From Streptococcus oralis (GTDB taxonomy: Bacteria; Bacillota; Bacilli; Lactobacillales; Streptococcaceae), in assembly GCF_004127215.1 (NCBI RefSeq), contig NZ_QEWJ01000001.1, positions 310,001 through 374,000 of the forward strand: 64,000 nucleotides of DNA. Reading direction: 5' to 3'. Under the pieces are notes generated by a model. That model ran no database searches, had not been told where the DNA came from, and saw only the letters and a program-made list of their open reading frames with translations. The position numbers and the translations under genes were made by a program. Below, piece by piece: positions 56,401 to 64,000 of this stretch (its first letter is position 1; each line of letters starts with the position of its first letter).

Positions 56401-57430
56401 CACCACGTTCAACGATTTGATACTCTGCCACAAGTTCATGGTCTTTATCGTCTGTATTGACGATTTTGCTGGTCACATGAGTTTCAACCTTGCCGTGTTG
56501 CTGTTCTTCCAGTTTCGGAGTTAAGATAGTTGTACCATTTTTCTCAACATGAACCTTATCTGTCACTTGCAAGGTCACATCACGGTAAATACCACTTCCT
56601 GAGTACCAACGGCTACTTGGTTGTTTGTTAACAGCATGGACAGCAATCACATTCTCACGACCATCTTTGTGAAGGTATTTGGTGATATCGTATGAGAACT
56701 GGTTATAACCATTTGGATAATGCCCCACTAACTGGCCGTTGACATAGACTTGAGAATCCATGTAGACACCATCAAAGGTCACACGAACATTCTTCTTGAG
56801 GTCTTTTTCATCAAGTTTAAAGGTCTTACGATACCAAGCTTCACCACCATTTAGCTGTCCACCTTCGTTTTGGGCAGGTGATTGATGGTCAAAATCGTTA
56901 AAGATACTCCAGTCGTGTGGAAGGTCCAATTTTTGCCATGTTGACACATCTGCATCTGGTTTCACAGCTTCTTTAGAGTTCGCATTGAGTTTGAAGTGCC
57001 AATTTTGATTAAAATTCACTTTTCTGTCTTCAATCATTTGATTTACTTCTTCATTTGTCGCAGCTTTAACTTCTTCCTTGATAGGTTTTTCTTGACTAGA
57101 AGCTTCTAACTCTACTTTTGTGTCCTTTTCAACAGATTTAGAAATCTCTTTCGCCTCCTTAATAACTTGGCCTTGTTCTTCCTTTTCTTTTGCTACAGTC
57201 TCCTCTACTGTACTTGTCTGACTTGTATCAGCGACTTGTTCCAGAACTGCTTCCTCAAGACCCTTCTCTGCATTCACAGTAATCGGCGTTTCGTCCGCAA
57301 AAACAGGGCTTGTTCCAGCAAGATTTGCACCAAATAGAACAGCGCAAGTTCCAATCAGTACTGAGCATGTCCCAACAGAAAACTTCCGAATACTGTAGAC
57401 ACTTTTACGATTCCAATAGCTTTTATCCAT
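50492..57430 (-). CDS. bgaA: Cell-wall-anchored beta-galactosidase BgaA
   Basis: 2312 residues. Surface enzyme releasing terminal beta-1,4-galactose from host glycans, also an adhesin. N-terminus has the YSIRK-type signal (VYSIRKFSVGTCSVLIGTCA). GH2 jelly-roll, Ig-like and TIM-barrel domains span about residues 135-750: acid/base Glu in FMWSIGNEIGEANG, nucleophile Glu in WLIYGSETSSATRTRG, GQFIWTGTDYIGEPTPWH. Then come Ig-like/Big modules, two carbohydrate-binding (CBM71-like) modules with ANRWTNWNRSNPEASVG and RRWTNWSPTPSSNPEVSAG, and two G5-like repeats (ELAFQTVEKEDSSLYVGESR). The end is LPNTGSES, a hydrophobic helix and RKKED for sortase anchoring. Full length and close to pneumococcal BgaA, apart from more divergent ends. 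Confidence 0.97.
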   Translation of the reverse strand: MDKSYWNRKSVYSIRKFSVGTCSVLIGTCAVLFGANLAGTSPVFADETPITVNAEKGLEEAVLEQVADTSQTSTVEETVAKEKEEQGQVIKEAKEISKSVEKDTKVELEASSQEKPIKEEVKAATNEEVNQMIEDRKVNFNQNWHFKLNANSKEAVKPDADVSTWQKLDLPHDWSIFNDFDHQSPAQNEGGQLNGGEAWYRKTFKLDEKDLKKNVRVTFDGVYMDSQVYVNGQLVGHYPNGYNQFSYDITKYLHKDGRENVIAVHAVNKQPSSRWYSGSGIYRDVTLQVTDKVHVEKNGTTILTPKLEEQQHGKVETHVTSKIVNTDDKDHELVAEYQIVERGGQAVTGVVRTASRTLKAHESTSLDAILEVEKPKLWTVLNDKPALYELITRVYRDGQLVDAKKDLFGYRYYHWTPNDGFSLNGERIKFHGVSLHHDHGALGAEENYKAEYRRLKQMKEMGVNSIRTTHNPASEQTLQIAAELGLLVQEEAFDTWYNGKKPYDYGRFFEKDATHPEARKGEKWSDYDLRTMVERDKNNPAVFMWSIGNEIGEANGDAHSLATVKRLVKVIKDVDKTRYVTMGADKFRFGNGSGGHEKIADELDAVGFNYSEDNYKALRAKHPNWLIYGSETSSATRTRGSYYRPEQELKHSNGPERNYEQSDYGNDRVGWGKTATDSWTFDRDNAGYAGQFIWTGTDYIGEPTPWHNQNQTPVKSSYFGIVDTAGIPKHDFYLYQSQWVSVKKKPMVHLLPHWNWEDPTLKANVADAEGKIPVRAYSNAASVELFLNGQSLGVKTFNKKQTSDGRTYQEGANAKELYLEWKVAYQPGTLEAVARDEAGKEIARDKITTAGRPAGVRLIKEDHAIAADGKDLTYIYYEIVDSQGNVVPTANNLVRFQLHGQGQLVGVDNGEQASRERYKAQPDGSWIRRAFNGKGVAIVKSTEQAGKFTLTAHSDLLKSGQVTVFTGKKEDQEKTVLGTEVPKVRTVIEKEPKMPKTVGFIYSDGSREKRPVTWSSVDVSQAGVVTVKGMADGREVEARVEVLAIAKELPTVKRVAPGTDLSAVDKYVSIAVTDGSVQEYEVDKWEIAETDKAKLSVAGSRIQMTGQLGGETIHATLVVEEGNPATPVVPTVSVGGEAVTGLTSQHPMQYRTLAYGASLPEVAASTENADVTVVQASAANGMRASIYVQPKDGGPLQTYAIQFLEEAPKIDHLSLQVEQANGLKEDQTVKLSVLAHYQDGTQAVLPADKVNFSTSGEGEVAVRKGMLELHKPGAVTLKAEYEGATGQIALTIQANTETKVAQSIRPVNVVTDLHQEPSLPATVTVEYDKGFPKAHKVTWQAIPKEKLDHYQTFEVLGKVEGLDLEARAKVSVEGIVSVEEVSVTTPIAEAPQLPESVRTYDSNGHVSSAKVAWDAIHPDQYAKEGVFTVTGRLEGTQLTTKLHVRVSAKTEQGANISDQWTGSELPLAFASDSNPSDPVSNVNDKLISFNDRPANRWTNWNRSNPEASVGVLFGDSGILSKRSVDNLSVGFHEDHGVGVPKSYVIEYYVGKTVPTAPKNPSFVGEENHVFNDPANWKPVTNLKAPAQLKAGEMNHFSFDKVETYAVRIRMVKADNKRGTSITEVQIFAKQVAAAKQGQTRIQVDGKDLANFNPDLTDYYLESVDGKVPAVTASVSNNGLATVVPSVREGEPVRVIAKAENGDILGEYRLHFTKDKDLLSRKPVAAVKQARLVQVGQPLELPTKVPVYFTGKDGYETKDLAVEWEEVPAENLTKAGQFTVRGRVLGSDLVAEFTVRVTDKLGEALSDNPDYDENSNQAFASATNDIDDSSHDRVDYINDRDHSENRRWTNWSPTPSSNPEVSAGVIFRENGKIVERTVAQAKLHFFADSGTDAPSKLVLERYIGPEFDVPTYYSNYQAYESGHPFNNPDNWEAVPYRADKDIEAGDEINVTFKAVKAKAMRWRMERKADKSGVAMIEMTFLAPSELPQESTKSKILVDGKELADFAENRQDYQITYNGQRPKVTVQESNQVASTVVDSGDDSLPVLVRLVSESGKQVKEYRIQLVKEKPVSEKTAPAIQEENPSLEVVEKELAFQTVEKEDSSLYVGESRVEREGQVGKERILTSVSPDGTREEKLREVLQTPVNRVLLVGTKRGTAQPLDGAAGLVHEKPELLVEEENIDFQVQERKNDKLPLGQTRVLQEGQKGIRVHLVEVENGKRTLKETFDKIVAQDRIVEAGTAVAQEKPEPQAPVKPDEREQEQTEPKPQKEKASQTGKDHLPNTGSESSMSILAAGLALLGLGTGLVASMRKKED

Positions 57431-57443
57431 AAAAACCTCCTTT

Positions 57444-57457
57444 AGTAACCGCTTCCA
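57444..57457 (-). promoter_or_regulatory. Catabolite-responsive (cre) site of bgaA
   Basis: Minus-strand TGGAAGCGGTTACT matches the CcpA consensus TGWAARCGYTWNCW at 12 of 14 positions. It lies just before the AAAGGAGG of bgaA, a position suited to repression. CcpA control of bgaA is known in pneumococcus. Confidence 0.6.
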
Positions 57458-57651
57458 TTTTTATGTGATAGCGGATAACTCTCCTTTTGTCTTTTATATC
57501 TATTCTATAAAATAATATAGATAACTTCAATCCTTAAAACTAAAAAATCATAATTTTGATTGTTTTTTCTAAAATTTGGAGAAGATTCAAAAAATGTGAA
57601 TGTAGATTTAGGACAAAAACAAACATTTTTTGACACTCCGTTAAAGATTAT

Positions 57652-57682
57652 AAAGAAGTTCCTTTTGTAAGGAACTTCTTTT
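57652..57682. terminator. Hairpin terminator at the SDR 3' end
   Basis: AAAGAAGTTCC and GGAACTTCTTT pair across TTTTGTA; overlaps the stop codon of the SDR gene. Confidence 0.75.
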
Positions 57683-58436
57683 ACTTATAATTAAAGGTCT
57701 TCCCTGCCAACTTATCAGCTAGCTTGGGGAAGAGAGTATAAAATTTGTGGGCTAGGTTCAACAAAAGTGGAAGATTGAGTTCCCGTTTATTTTTTCCTAT
57801 AGTTTTAACAATCTTTTTAGCGACCGCATCTGGTTCTAAGAGAAATCGGTCAACCGACTTGAGATAGCTACCATCCGGGTCTGCCTGGTCAAAAAAGGCA
57901 GTGCGAATCGGTCCTGGATTAACCGTCGTTACATAGATACTATAGGGCATAAGTTCGAGGCGTAGAGCGTTGGAAAAACCAATAGCCGCAAACTTGGTCG
58001 CTGAGTAGAGACTGGACTTGCTAGTCGCTATCAAACCTGCCATACTGACGATATTGATGATATGCCCTTTTCCTCTCTCCTTCATGCGAGCTCCAAGACA
58101 ACGAGACAGATTCATCAGAGCAAAAGTATTGATCTCAAACATCTGGTGAATGTCTTTGTCAGAAATCTGGTCAAATTCTTCAAATATTCCGTAACCAGCA
58201 TTGTTAATCAAGACATCAATCTTGCCATATCGTTGATAGAGCTCAGCTACTAAAGTTTCTAGGGCTTGGTCATCAGTAATATCAATCTCAACTAATTCTG
58301 TGTGAGAATGATTTCCGTAGAGTTGTCCTAGTTTTTCCTTGTTTCTACCTAACAAAATCAGTTGGTCATTCGGCAAAAGCTTGACCATTTCTTGGGCTAG
58401 ACCACCGCTAGCACCTGTAATGAGAATCGTACGCAT
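57681..58436 (-). CDS. Short-chain dehydrogenase/reductase
   Basis: 251 residues, classical SDR. NAD(P) motif TGASGGLAQEMVKLL, NNAGYG (residues ~80), catalytic Ser in IVSMAGLIA and Y-x-x-x-K as YSATKFA. A Rossmann-fold oxidoreductase; substrate unknown. Last gene of the run miaA-hflX-hyp-rnz-SDR, 20 bp after rnz. Confidence 0.92.
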   Translation of the reverse strand: MRTILITGASGGLAQEMVKLLPNDQLILLGRNKEKLGQLYGNHSHTELVEIDITDDQALETLVAELYQRYGKIDVLINNAGYGIFEEFDQISDKDIHQMFEINTFALMNLSRCLGARMKERGKGHIINIVSMAGLIATSKSSLYSATKFAAIGFSNALRLELMPYSIYVTTVNPGPIRTAFFDQADPDGSYLKSVDRFLLEPDAVAKKIVKTIGKNKRELNLPLLLNLAHKFYTLFPKLADKLAGKTFNYK

Positions 58437-58456
58437 ACTTATCCTTTTTCAATCTT

Positions 58457-59386
58457 TTAGACTTCCACTTCTTCCAAGTCTTTAACAACATGGACATTTT
58501 CAAAAATGCTGGCCGCATCTTTCTTGAGCTGGCTGACATCTTTTGAAAGGAAACGGGCGCTGATATGGTTGAGTAAGAGGCGTTTGGCTCCTGCTTCTGC
58601 CGCTACTTGTGCAGCTTGCATATTAGTAGAGTGACCATGGCTACGAGCAATTTTCTCATCGCCCTTGCCATAAGTGGACTCATGGACTAGGACATCTGCA
58701 TTGACAGCTAGTCGCACACTGGCATTGGTTTGTCGGGTGTCACCCAAGATAGTGATAATCTTACCAGGACGAGGAGCTGAGATATAGTCAGCAGCCTTGA
58801 TTTCAGTCCCATCTTCTAGAACAACATCCTGACCATTTTTGATTTTTCCAAAAAGAGGGCCAAATGGAACGCCAGCAGCCTTGAGTTTTTCAGCATCCAG
58901 TGTTCCTTCCAAGTCCTTTTGCATGACACGGTAACCAACGCAGAAAATAGTGTGATCCAGCTCCTCTACATACACAGTGAATTTATCGGTTTCAAGAATT
59001 TTCCCTAGAGAATTTTGATCAAACTCATGAAAATGAATGCGGTAAGGCAGACGAGAACCTGATACACGAAGACTGGTTAAGACAAATGACTTGATTCCTT
59101 GAGGTCCATAGATTTCCAAATCTGTCTGCTCTTCATTGGCCTGAAAGGCACGGCTAGAAAGGAAACCTGGTAAACCAAAAATGTGGTCTCCATGCAAGTG
59201 AGTGATAAAGATTTTGCTGATCTTACGTGGTCGAATCGTGGTTTCCAGAATGCGATTTTGCGTTCCTTCGCCACAGTCAAAAAGCCAGACTTCGTTGATC
59301 TCGTCCAAGAGTTTCAGGGCGAGGCTTGAAACGTTGCGGGTTTTAGAGGGCTGGCCAGCCCCCGTTCCTAAAAATTGAATATCCAT
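58457..59386 (-). CDS. rnz: Ribonuclease Z
   Basis: 309 residues. Zinc phosphodiesterase that trims tRNA 3' ends. Metallo-beta-lactamase motif [15 protein letters not shown] (HxHxDH), N-terminal [17 protein letters not shown], the DTRQT and HSTYGKGDE regions and [11 protein letters not shown] are diagnostic. tRNA-Arg in this window lacks an encoded CCA, fitting a need for RNase Z. Fifteen bp after the hypothetical gene upstream. Confidence 0.96.
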   Translation of the reverse strand: MDIQFLGTGAGQPSKTRNVSSLALKLLDEINEVWLFDCGEGTQNRILETTIRPRKISKIFITHLHGDHIFGLPGFLSSRAFQANEEQTDLEIYGPQGIKSFVLTSLRVSGSRLPYRIHFHEFDQNSLGKILETDKFTVYVEELDHTIFCVGYRVMQKDLEGTLDAEKLKAAGVPFGPLFGKIKNGQDVVLEDGTEIKAADYISAPRPGKIITILGDTRQTNASVRLAVNADVLVHESTYGKGDEKIARSHGHSTNMQAAQVAAEAGAKRLLLNHISARFLSKDVSQLKKDAASIFENVHVVKDLEEVEV

Positions 59387-59400
59387 TCGATACTTTCTAA

Positions 59401-60024
59401 TTAATCAATATATAACATGGCCGTGCGGTTTTCCGATCGGAAATAGCGCTTGCCAGAAAAAGCTCTAGCTTCTTGCAGTAAATCCTCTTGGCTGTAGCCT
59501 TTGAGACGCTTGCGACCATCAGCCAAGCTTTCTAAATCTGTCAAATCTGTAAGATTTTCCACGCTAACAACTTCCTCATCTCCGGCAGCCTTCATGTAGA
59601 TCTTGCCAGACTCCTCAAAGACTAGCTGATGGGGGAAAATCTGCGCAATTTCAAAGAACAAGTCAGCAGTGATTGCTTCCTCAGCTTCTGAGAAAATCCG
59701 ACCAAGACCTTGACTCTCATAGCAAAAGCCAAAGGATTTTCCTGATAGGTTGAGGCGAATAAAGGGCTTGTTTTCTAGAGTAAAACTTGGTTCAGCATTG
59801 TAGAGATTTAGTTCCTGACTGACTTCTGCAAAGTAATCAGTCGCAGCTTCAGGACTCTTTTTCTGGTAGAGCTCAGCAAAGTAGGCATTGACGACACTAG
59901 GTGGAGGGGTAATGAGAGCCAACTGCTCCTGTTCTGTCTTACCAGCTAAAAGCTGATCTAGATAGACCCTGTCCAGACTTGTATAGCCACCATATTTTAG
60001 AGCTAAGGTTTTGATATCAGTCAT
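59401..60024 (-). CDS. Conserved hypothetical protein between hflX and rnz
   Basis: 207 residues, soluble, mixed alpha/beta and slightly acidic, without signal peptide or membrane helix. I recognise it only as a gene commonly found in this miaA-hflX-rnz order in mitis-group streptococci. Distinct stretches: [60 protein letters not shown]. It overlaps hflX by 8 bp, so translation is probably coupled. Function unknown. Confidence 0.85.
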   Translation of the reverse strand: MTDIKTLALKYGGYTSLDRVYLDQLLAGKTEQEQLALITPPPSVVNAYFAELYQKKSPEAATDYFAEVSQELNLYNAEPSFTLENKPFIRLNLSGKSFGFCYESQGLGRIFSEAEEAITADLFFEIAQIFPHQLVFEESGKIYMKAAGDEEVVSVENLTDLTDLESLADGRKRLKGYSQEDLLQEARAFSGKRYFRSENRTAMLYID

Positions 60025-61255
60025 AAAATTCTTCTAACCTCCATTTGTTTTTCTCCGAAATGTAGCCTGTGATGAGTTCTCCGTCCTCTTGATAGTCACG
60101 ATCTTCAAGAATCGCAACACTTTCCAAATCATGAATCTTGTAGGACTTAGAAAAAGGCACACGTAGGGTAAAGGGTTCGAAAATATCTTTGATTTTCTCT
60201 AAAAATAAAGCTTGCAGCTGCTCACGACTATCCTCCGACTTGGCAGAAATGAGGGCATAAGGTGTTTGGGTAGGCGTGAAATCCTCCACCAAATCCGCTT
60301 TATTATAAATGGTCAAGCGAGGAATATCTTTCATGTCCAAGTCTTTCATGATGGAAAGAACTGTTTTTTCATGCTCTTCGTGGTAAGGATTGCTGGCATC
60401 AATGACATGAACCAGAAGGTCCACATGCTTACTTTCTTCCAAGGTCGACTTAAAACTGGACACCAACTCTGTCGGCAAATCTTGGATAAAGCCAACAGTA
60501 TCTGTTAAGGTCACCTGAAGATTACCCCCTAGATGAATACTCTTAGTCGTCGCATCTAGAGTCGCAAATAATTCATCTGCTTCATACTGGGTCTTGCTGG
60601 TTAAAGTATTCATAATAGTCGATTTTCCGGCATTAGTGTAACCAATCAAGCCAATCTTAAAAGTACCCGACTCCAGACGTTTTTCTCTGACCGTAGCTCG
60701 GTTTTTCTCCACTACCTTGAGCTGACGCTCGATATCCGTGATTTGATTGCGAACGCTACGACGGTTCAGCTCAAGTTGGCTCTCACCTGGTCCACGGGAA
60801 CCAATTCCCCCTGCCTGACGACTAAGCATAATTCCCTGACCGACCAAGCGTGGCAAGAGATATTTGAGCTGAGCTAGGTGGACTTGGAGTTTTCCTTCAT
60901 GGCTTCGAGCCCTCATGGCAAAGATATCCAAAATTAGCTGCATACGGTCAATGACTTTGACACCGAGAATTTCCTCCAAATTGACATTCTGCCTTGGTGT
61001 CAGACGGTTGTTGACAATAACAGTTGTGATTTCTTCCGCATCTACCATGAGCGCAATCTCTTCCAACTTACCAGAGCCAACAAAGGTCTTAGAATCATAC
61101 TTTTCACGTTTTTGTCTGTAACTATCTACTACGACTGCCCCAGCTGTCTTAGCCAGACTGGCCAACTCTTCCATGGAGAGGTCAAAATTATCCATGCCCT
61201 GCAGTTCCACACCAATGAGCAGGACTCGTTCCTCTTTTTTCTCCGTTTCAATCAT
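60017..61255 (-). CDS. hflX: Ribosome-associated GTPase HflX
   Basis: 412 residues. Splits stalled or heat-damaged ribosomes. N-terminal HflX domain ([40 protein letters not shown]), GTPase motifs GYTNAGKST (G1), [10 protein letters not shown] (G3), NKAD (G4) and SAK (G5). [12 protein letters not shown] is the HflX linker motif. It overlaps miaA by 8 bp and the next gene by 8 bp. Confidence 0.96.
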   Translation of the reverse strand: MIETEKKEERVLLIGVELQGMDNFDLSMEELASLAKTAGAVVVDSYRQKREKYDSKTFVGSGKLEEIALMVDAEEITTVIVNNRLTPRQNVNLEEILGVKVIDRMQLILDIFAMRARSHEGKLQVHLAQLKYLLPRLVGQGIMLSRQAGGIGSRGPGESQLELNRRSVRNQITDIERQLKVVEKNRATVREKRLESGTFKIGLIGYTNAGKSTIMNTLTSKTQYEADELFATLDATTKSIHLGGNLQVTLTDTVGFIQDLPTELVSSFKSTLEESKHVDLLVHVIDASNPYHEEHEKTVLSIMKDLDMKDIPRLTIYNKADLVEDFTPTQTPYALISAKSEDSREQLQALFLEKIKDIFEPFTLRVPFSKSYKIHDLESVAILEDRDYQEDGELITGYISEKNKWRLEEFYD

Positions 61256-62132
61256 TCAAAAACTCCTCAATCTGGCTTAGAATGCGGTCCTTCACTCCAG
61301 ACTCTCCTATCTGATAAAAGGTCACCTGCATGCGATTACGGAACCAGGTCAACTGACGCTTGGCAAAACGACGCGTCGCCTGTTTGAGACTCTCGCTGAC
61401 TTCCTCCAGAGTCTGCTCCCCACGGAAATAAGGAAAAAGTTCCTTGTAGCCAATGCCTTTGGCAGCCTGCACATCTGGATAATGGTCAAAAAGCCACTTA
61501 GCCTCATCCAAAAGCCCAGTCTCAAACATCAGATCCACTCTGTGGTTGATACGCTCATAGAGTTGACTGCGTTCATCATCCAGGCAGATAATCAACGGTT
61601 CATACAAGGACTCTTGATTTTCCAAATCCTGAGCAAAATGGGCGATTTCCAAGGCTCGCATAGCACGACGACGGTTAAACTGGGGAATTTCAAGATTTGC
61701 TTGCTCCACAAGATGGGCTAATTCTTCATCTGAATAAGGCTCTAAACTAGCTCGATAGGCTAAAATCTCCTCATGGGGCGTCTCTCCACCTAGATGGTAG
61801 CCTTCTAACAAGCTCTGGATATAAAGCCCAGTCCCACCAGCGATAATGGCTAGCTTGCCACGGCTTTGAATATTCTCAATAGCCTTCTTAGCTTCTGAAA
61901 CAAAATCAAAAGCCGAGTAAGACTCGGTCACCTCTCTGACATCAATCAAATGATGAGGAACAGCTGCTTGCTCCTCTGGGCTAGCCTTGGCCGTCCCAAT
62001 ATCCAGCCCTCTGTATACTTGCTGACTGTCACCGCTGACTACCTCTCCACCAAAGCGCTTGGCTACTTCAATAGCAAGGGCTGTCTTCCCAACAGCAGTC
62101 GGTCCAACAATTACAATTATTTTTATTTTCAT
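61248..62132 (-). CDS. miaA: tRNA dimethylallyltransferase
   Basis: 294 residues from the ATG at 62130-62132 (AAGGAAAAAAG upstream; a frame start 24 bases earlier contains that site). Adds dimethylallyl to A37 of UNN-reading tRNAs. P-loop [52 protein letters not shown] and [14 protein letters not shown] are typical; QLTWFRNRM near the C-terminus binds tRNA. Confidence 0.96.
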   Translation of the reverse strand: MKIKIIVIVGPTAVGKTALAIEVAKRFGGEVVSGDSQQVYRGLDIGTAKASPEEQAAVPHHLIDVREVTESYSAFDFVSEAKKAIENIQSRGKLAIIAGGTGLYIQSLLEGYHLGGETPHEEILAYRASLEPYSDEELAHLVEQANLEIPQFNRRRAMRALEIAHFAQDLENQESLYEPLIICLDDERSQLYERINHRVDLMFETGLLDEAKWLFDHYPDVQAAKGIGYKELFPYFRGEQTLEEVSESLKQATRRFAKRQLTWFRNRMQVTFYQIGESGVKDRILSQIEEFLND

Positions 62133-62252
62133 CTTTTTTCCTTGAAAAATTCCCATTTTTTCGTTACTATTATTATATCACAAAAAGGTCAGTCAGAAAA
62201 ATGCTACCACTTAAGGAGCCTGGCTGATCGGGAAGATAAAGGAGGAAGACTC

Positions 62253-62423
62253 ATGGCTAAAGGATTCGCTAAAGGTCTTGTAACAGGTGTCGCAGGAACT
62301 GTCGCTGCCGTTGCAGGTGCAGTATACGCAATTAAAAAGAAAGTGATTGAGCCAGAAGAGCAAAAAGCAGCTTTCATCGAAGAAAACCGTAAAAAAGCAG
62401 CTCGCCGTCGCGTATCACACTAA
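62253..62423 (+). CDS. Small DUF3042-type protein
   Basis: 56 residues. The start ATG at 62253 has AAAGGAGGAAGACTC upstream. One hydrophobic glycine/alanine-rich helix (GLVTGVAGTVAAVAGAVYAI) follows MAKGFAK, then a basic tail ending KKAARRRVSH. Likely a small membrane-associated protein; function unknown. Divergent from miaA. Confidence 0.88.
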   Translation: MAKGFAKGLVTGVAGTVAAVAGAVYAIKKKVIEPEEQKAAFIEENRKKAARRRVSH

Positions 62424-62429
62424 GCAACA

Positions 62430-62460
62430 AAAGAAGTTGAGAAATCTCAACTTCTTTTTA
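62430..62460. terminator. Bidirectional terminator between DUF3042 gene and thyA
   Basis: AAGAAGTTGAGA and TCTCAACTTCTT pair with a short AA loop; A- and T-runs flank both sides, serving the convergent genes. Confidence 0.85.
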
Positions 62461-62465
62461 TTTTC

Positions 62466-63305
62466 TTAAATAGCCAAATCAAACTTCAGCTGCGGCTTGA
62501 CTGGATCATAGTCAACCAACTCAAAGTCTTCCGCTTTGATATCAAAGAAATTGGTCCCATCTGGCACATTCAAGACCAAACGTGGTTGACAGTTTGACGG
62601 CTCACGACCAAGCAATTCCTGAGCTTGTTCAAACTGATTATCATAGATATGGAGGTTGTTGATGAAGTAAAAGAACTTTCCAACCTTCCAACCAAAATGC
62701 TTGGCAATCATCATCTGAAGAGCCACATACTGCATAGCGTTGATGTGGTGAGCAACTAGCATGTCATTAGAACGCTGGGTCAAGGTTGCATCCAGATAGA
62801 TTTCCCCATCTACTCGACGGACATCAAACATGGTCTGAAAGGCGCATGGAAGAAGGCCATCTGTCTCCTCAAATGCCTCATAATCCCAAAGAGAGATGAT
62901 ATTACGGCGATTCCAAGGGTTAGCCTCCAACTGCTTGAGAATCTTATTAATGATGTCGTGTTTCTTAACGACCGCCCCATAGCGCTCACCAATAGTTCCC
63001 GTATCTCCCACTTCCCAGTCATTCCAGTAGTGAACATTGTACTTGTCATTGAGCACTTCTAGGCTATTTGACTGGTCTTGGTAAATCCAGAGAACTTCTT
63101 TGATAGCTGATTTGATGGCAATTGGACGTAGGGTTGTAATGGGAAATTCACCCTTTGACAAATCATACTCTGCAAAGGCACCCGTTACGTACTTGGAGTT
63201 GGCAACAGTCCCATCCTTGTATTTGGGACGTGCTTGTTCAGAAAAGACACCGTCTTTGAGGATTCGTTCAATATTCTCTTTAAAAATCGTATCTGCTTTT
63301 GTCAT
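62466..63305 (-). CDS. thyA: Thymidylate synthase
   Basis: 279 residues. Methylates dUMP to dTMP with methylene-THF. Catalytic Cys in [12 protein letters not shown] (the Ala after Cys is one of the residues the family signature allows), RRNIISLWD phosphate Arg region, [20 protein letters not shown] and [12 protein letters not shown] dUMP contacts. Ends KFDLAI. AGAGAGAATG start context; own transcription unit between glk and DUF3042. Confidence 0.96.
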   Translation of the reverse strand: MTKADTIFKENIERILKDGVFSEQARPKYKDGTVANSKYVTGAFAEYDLSKGEFPITTLRPIAIKSAIKEVLWIYQDQSNSLEVLNDKYNVHYWNDWEVGDTGTIGERYGAVVKKHDIINKILKQLEANPWNRRNIISLWDYEAFEETDGLLPCAFQTMFDVRRVDGEIYLDATLTQRSNDMLVAHHINAMQYVALQMMIAKHFGWKVGKFFYFINNLHIYDNQFEQAQELLGREPSNCQPRLVLNVPDGTNFFDIKAEDFELVDYDPVKPQLKFDLAI

Positions 63306-63402
63306 TCTCTCTCACCTCATTTATTGTCCTAACTAGTATAGCATAAAAAAGAAAGGAGGAAAATCACTAGCTTTGAAGTAGTGTTTTTCCCCTTTTATTA
63401 TC

Positions 63403-64000
63403 TTATTGCAATACAAGTGATGCTGCTCCGATAACTCCAGCGTCGTTTCCTAGAGTTGCAAGAGCTAGCTTAGTTGTTGTGCGTACTTGTGGGAAGGTGT
63501 TTTCGTCATAAACCTTTTGAACGCCTTGAAGAAGGAATTCTCCCGCAGCTGACACCCCACCACCGATAACGATTGTTGAAGGGTTGAGGATGGAACCGAT
63601 GTTGGCACAAGCGATCCCCAAGTAACGTGAGAAATTACGGTAAACGATTAGAGCAAGGTCGTCTCCCTCTTTTGCCAAATCAAAGACAGTTTTAGCTGTT
63701 ACTTCTTCACCGTCGTCAATCAAGCGTTTCAAGGTCGCATCGCCTTCGTATTCATCCGCATAGCGACGAGTCAAGTTGACAATCCCTGTTGCCGAAGCAA
63801 CTGTCTCCAAACAGCCTTTTTTACCGCAAGTACATGCGATTGGTTGGTCAAAGTCAACAGTGATGTGACCAAGCTCACCAGCAGCACCAGCAACACCGTG
63901 AAGCAATTTGCCTTCTGCCACGATACCGCCACCAACACCTGTACCAAGTGTCATAAAGACAACGTCTGGTTGGTTGTCACCAGCGCCCATCCAGCGCTCA
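63403..64000 (-). CDS. glk: Glucokinase (ROK family), 5' end outside window
   Basis: About 199 codons in view; the frame stays open past the right edge (ERWMGAGDNQPD), so the N-terminal ~120 residues are missing only because of the window boundary. Phosphorylates glucose. ROK zinc motif CTCGKKGCLE with the preceding GELGHITVD, ATP site TLGTGVGGGIV, and IVIGGGVSAAGEF near the C-terminus. Also implicated in sugar signalling through CcpA-linked regulation. Confidence 0.95.
   Translation of the reverse strand, partial: ERWMGAGDNQPDVVFMTLGTGVGGGIVAEGKLLHGVAGAAGELGHITVDFDQPIACTCGKKGCLETVASATGIVNLTRRYADEYEGDATLKRLIDDGEEVTAKTVFDLAKEGDDLALIVYRNFSRYLGIACANIGSILNPSTIVIGGGVSAAGEFLLQGVQKVYDENTFPQVRTTTKLALATLGNDAGVIGAASLVLQ

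Overview
The window looks like the chromosome of a mitis-group Streptococcus (S. mitis, S. oralis or S. pseudopneumoniae type). The DNA is AT-rich and start sites carry strong AGGAGG ribosome binding sites. A pneumococcal-type BgaA beta-galactosidase, a Pde2 phosphodiesterase, a PyrR-regulated pyr cluster and a BOX-type repeat all point the same way. The species call is inference from remembered families, not from a search.

Layout. 1-2.3 kb: a minus-strand cassette of small paralogous membrane proteins beside an acetyltransferase relic. 2.4-7.7 kb: ald, then the T-box-controlled alaS unit. 7.7-20.2 kb: a type III-A CRISPR-Cas island (cas6-cas10-csm2-3-4-5-csm6-csm6', all minus) preceded by a 32-repeat array, then wreckage of potD and a hicAB toxin-antitoxin pair. 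20.4-26.3 kb: core genes (tRNA-Arg, rplS, two fluC/crcB genes, chorismate mutase, flavodoxin, pde2, rpmE2, mntH). 26.5-34.0 kb: the pyrimidine unit pyrR-pyrB-carA-carB, then yceD and nth. 34.2-40.7 kb: an ABC-F gene behind a long attenuator-like leader, htpX-lemA, rsmG, a 49-bp minisatellite and pyrP with its own PyrR attenuator. 40.7-42.3 kb: composite insertion-sequence debris. 42.3-50.1 kb: an unusual locus with asp1-asp2-asp3 of the accessory Sec system, a serine-rich repeat protein and a truncated GH1 glycosidase. 50.5-57.4 kb: bgaA. 57.7-64 kb: SDR, rnz, a hypothetical gene, hflX, miaA, a small DUF3042-type protein, thyA and the start-truncated glk.

The two most striking regions are these. 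(1) The CRISPR island: the 32 repeats form about 29 different sequences. The Cas10 HD nuclease motif is HA instead of HD, while its GGDD cyclase motif is intact. The second Csm6 gene has an amber stop at codon 33, and no cas1/cas2 is present. It reads as a non-adapting, cyclic-oligoadenylate-dependent or decaying system. (2) The asp1-2-3 locus: it has no secA2, secY2 or glycosyltransferase genes beside it, and its Ser-rich partner has neither a recognisable signal peptide nor an LPXTG anchor. This is a candidate undescribed variant of serine-rich protein modification or export.

Regulatory RNA is unusually rich: a T-box, two clear PyrR attenuators, a carA-carB spacer with two PyrR-loop-like hairpins, and an ABC-F leader with a three-codon upstream ORF, a BOX element and a terminator directly before the gene.
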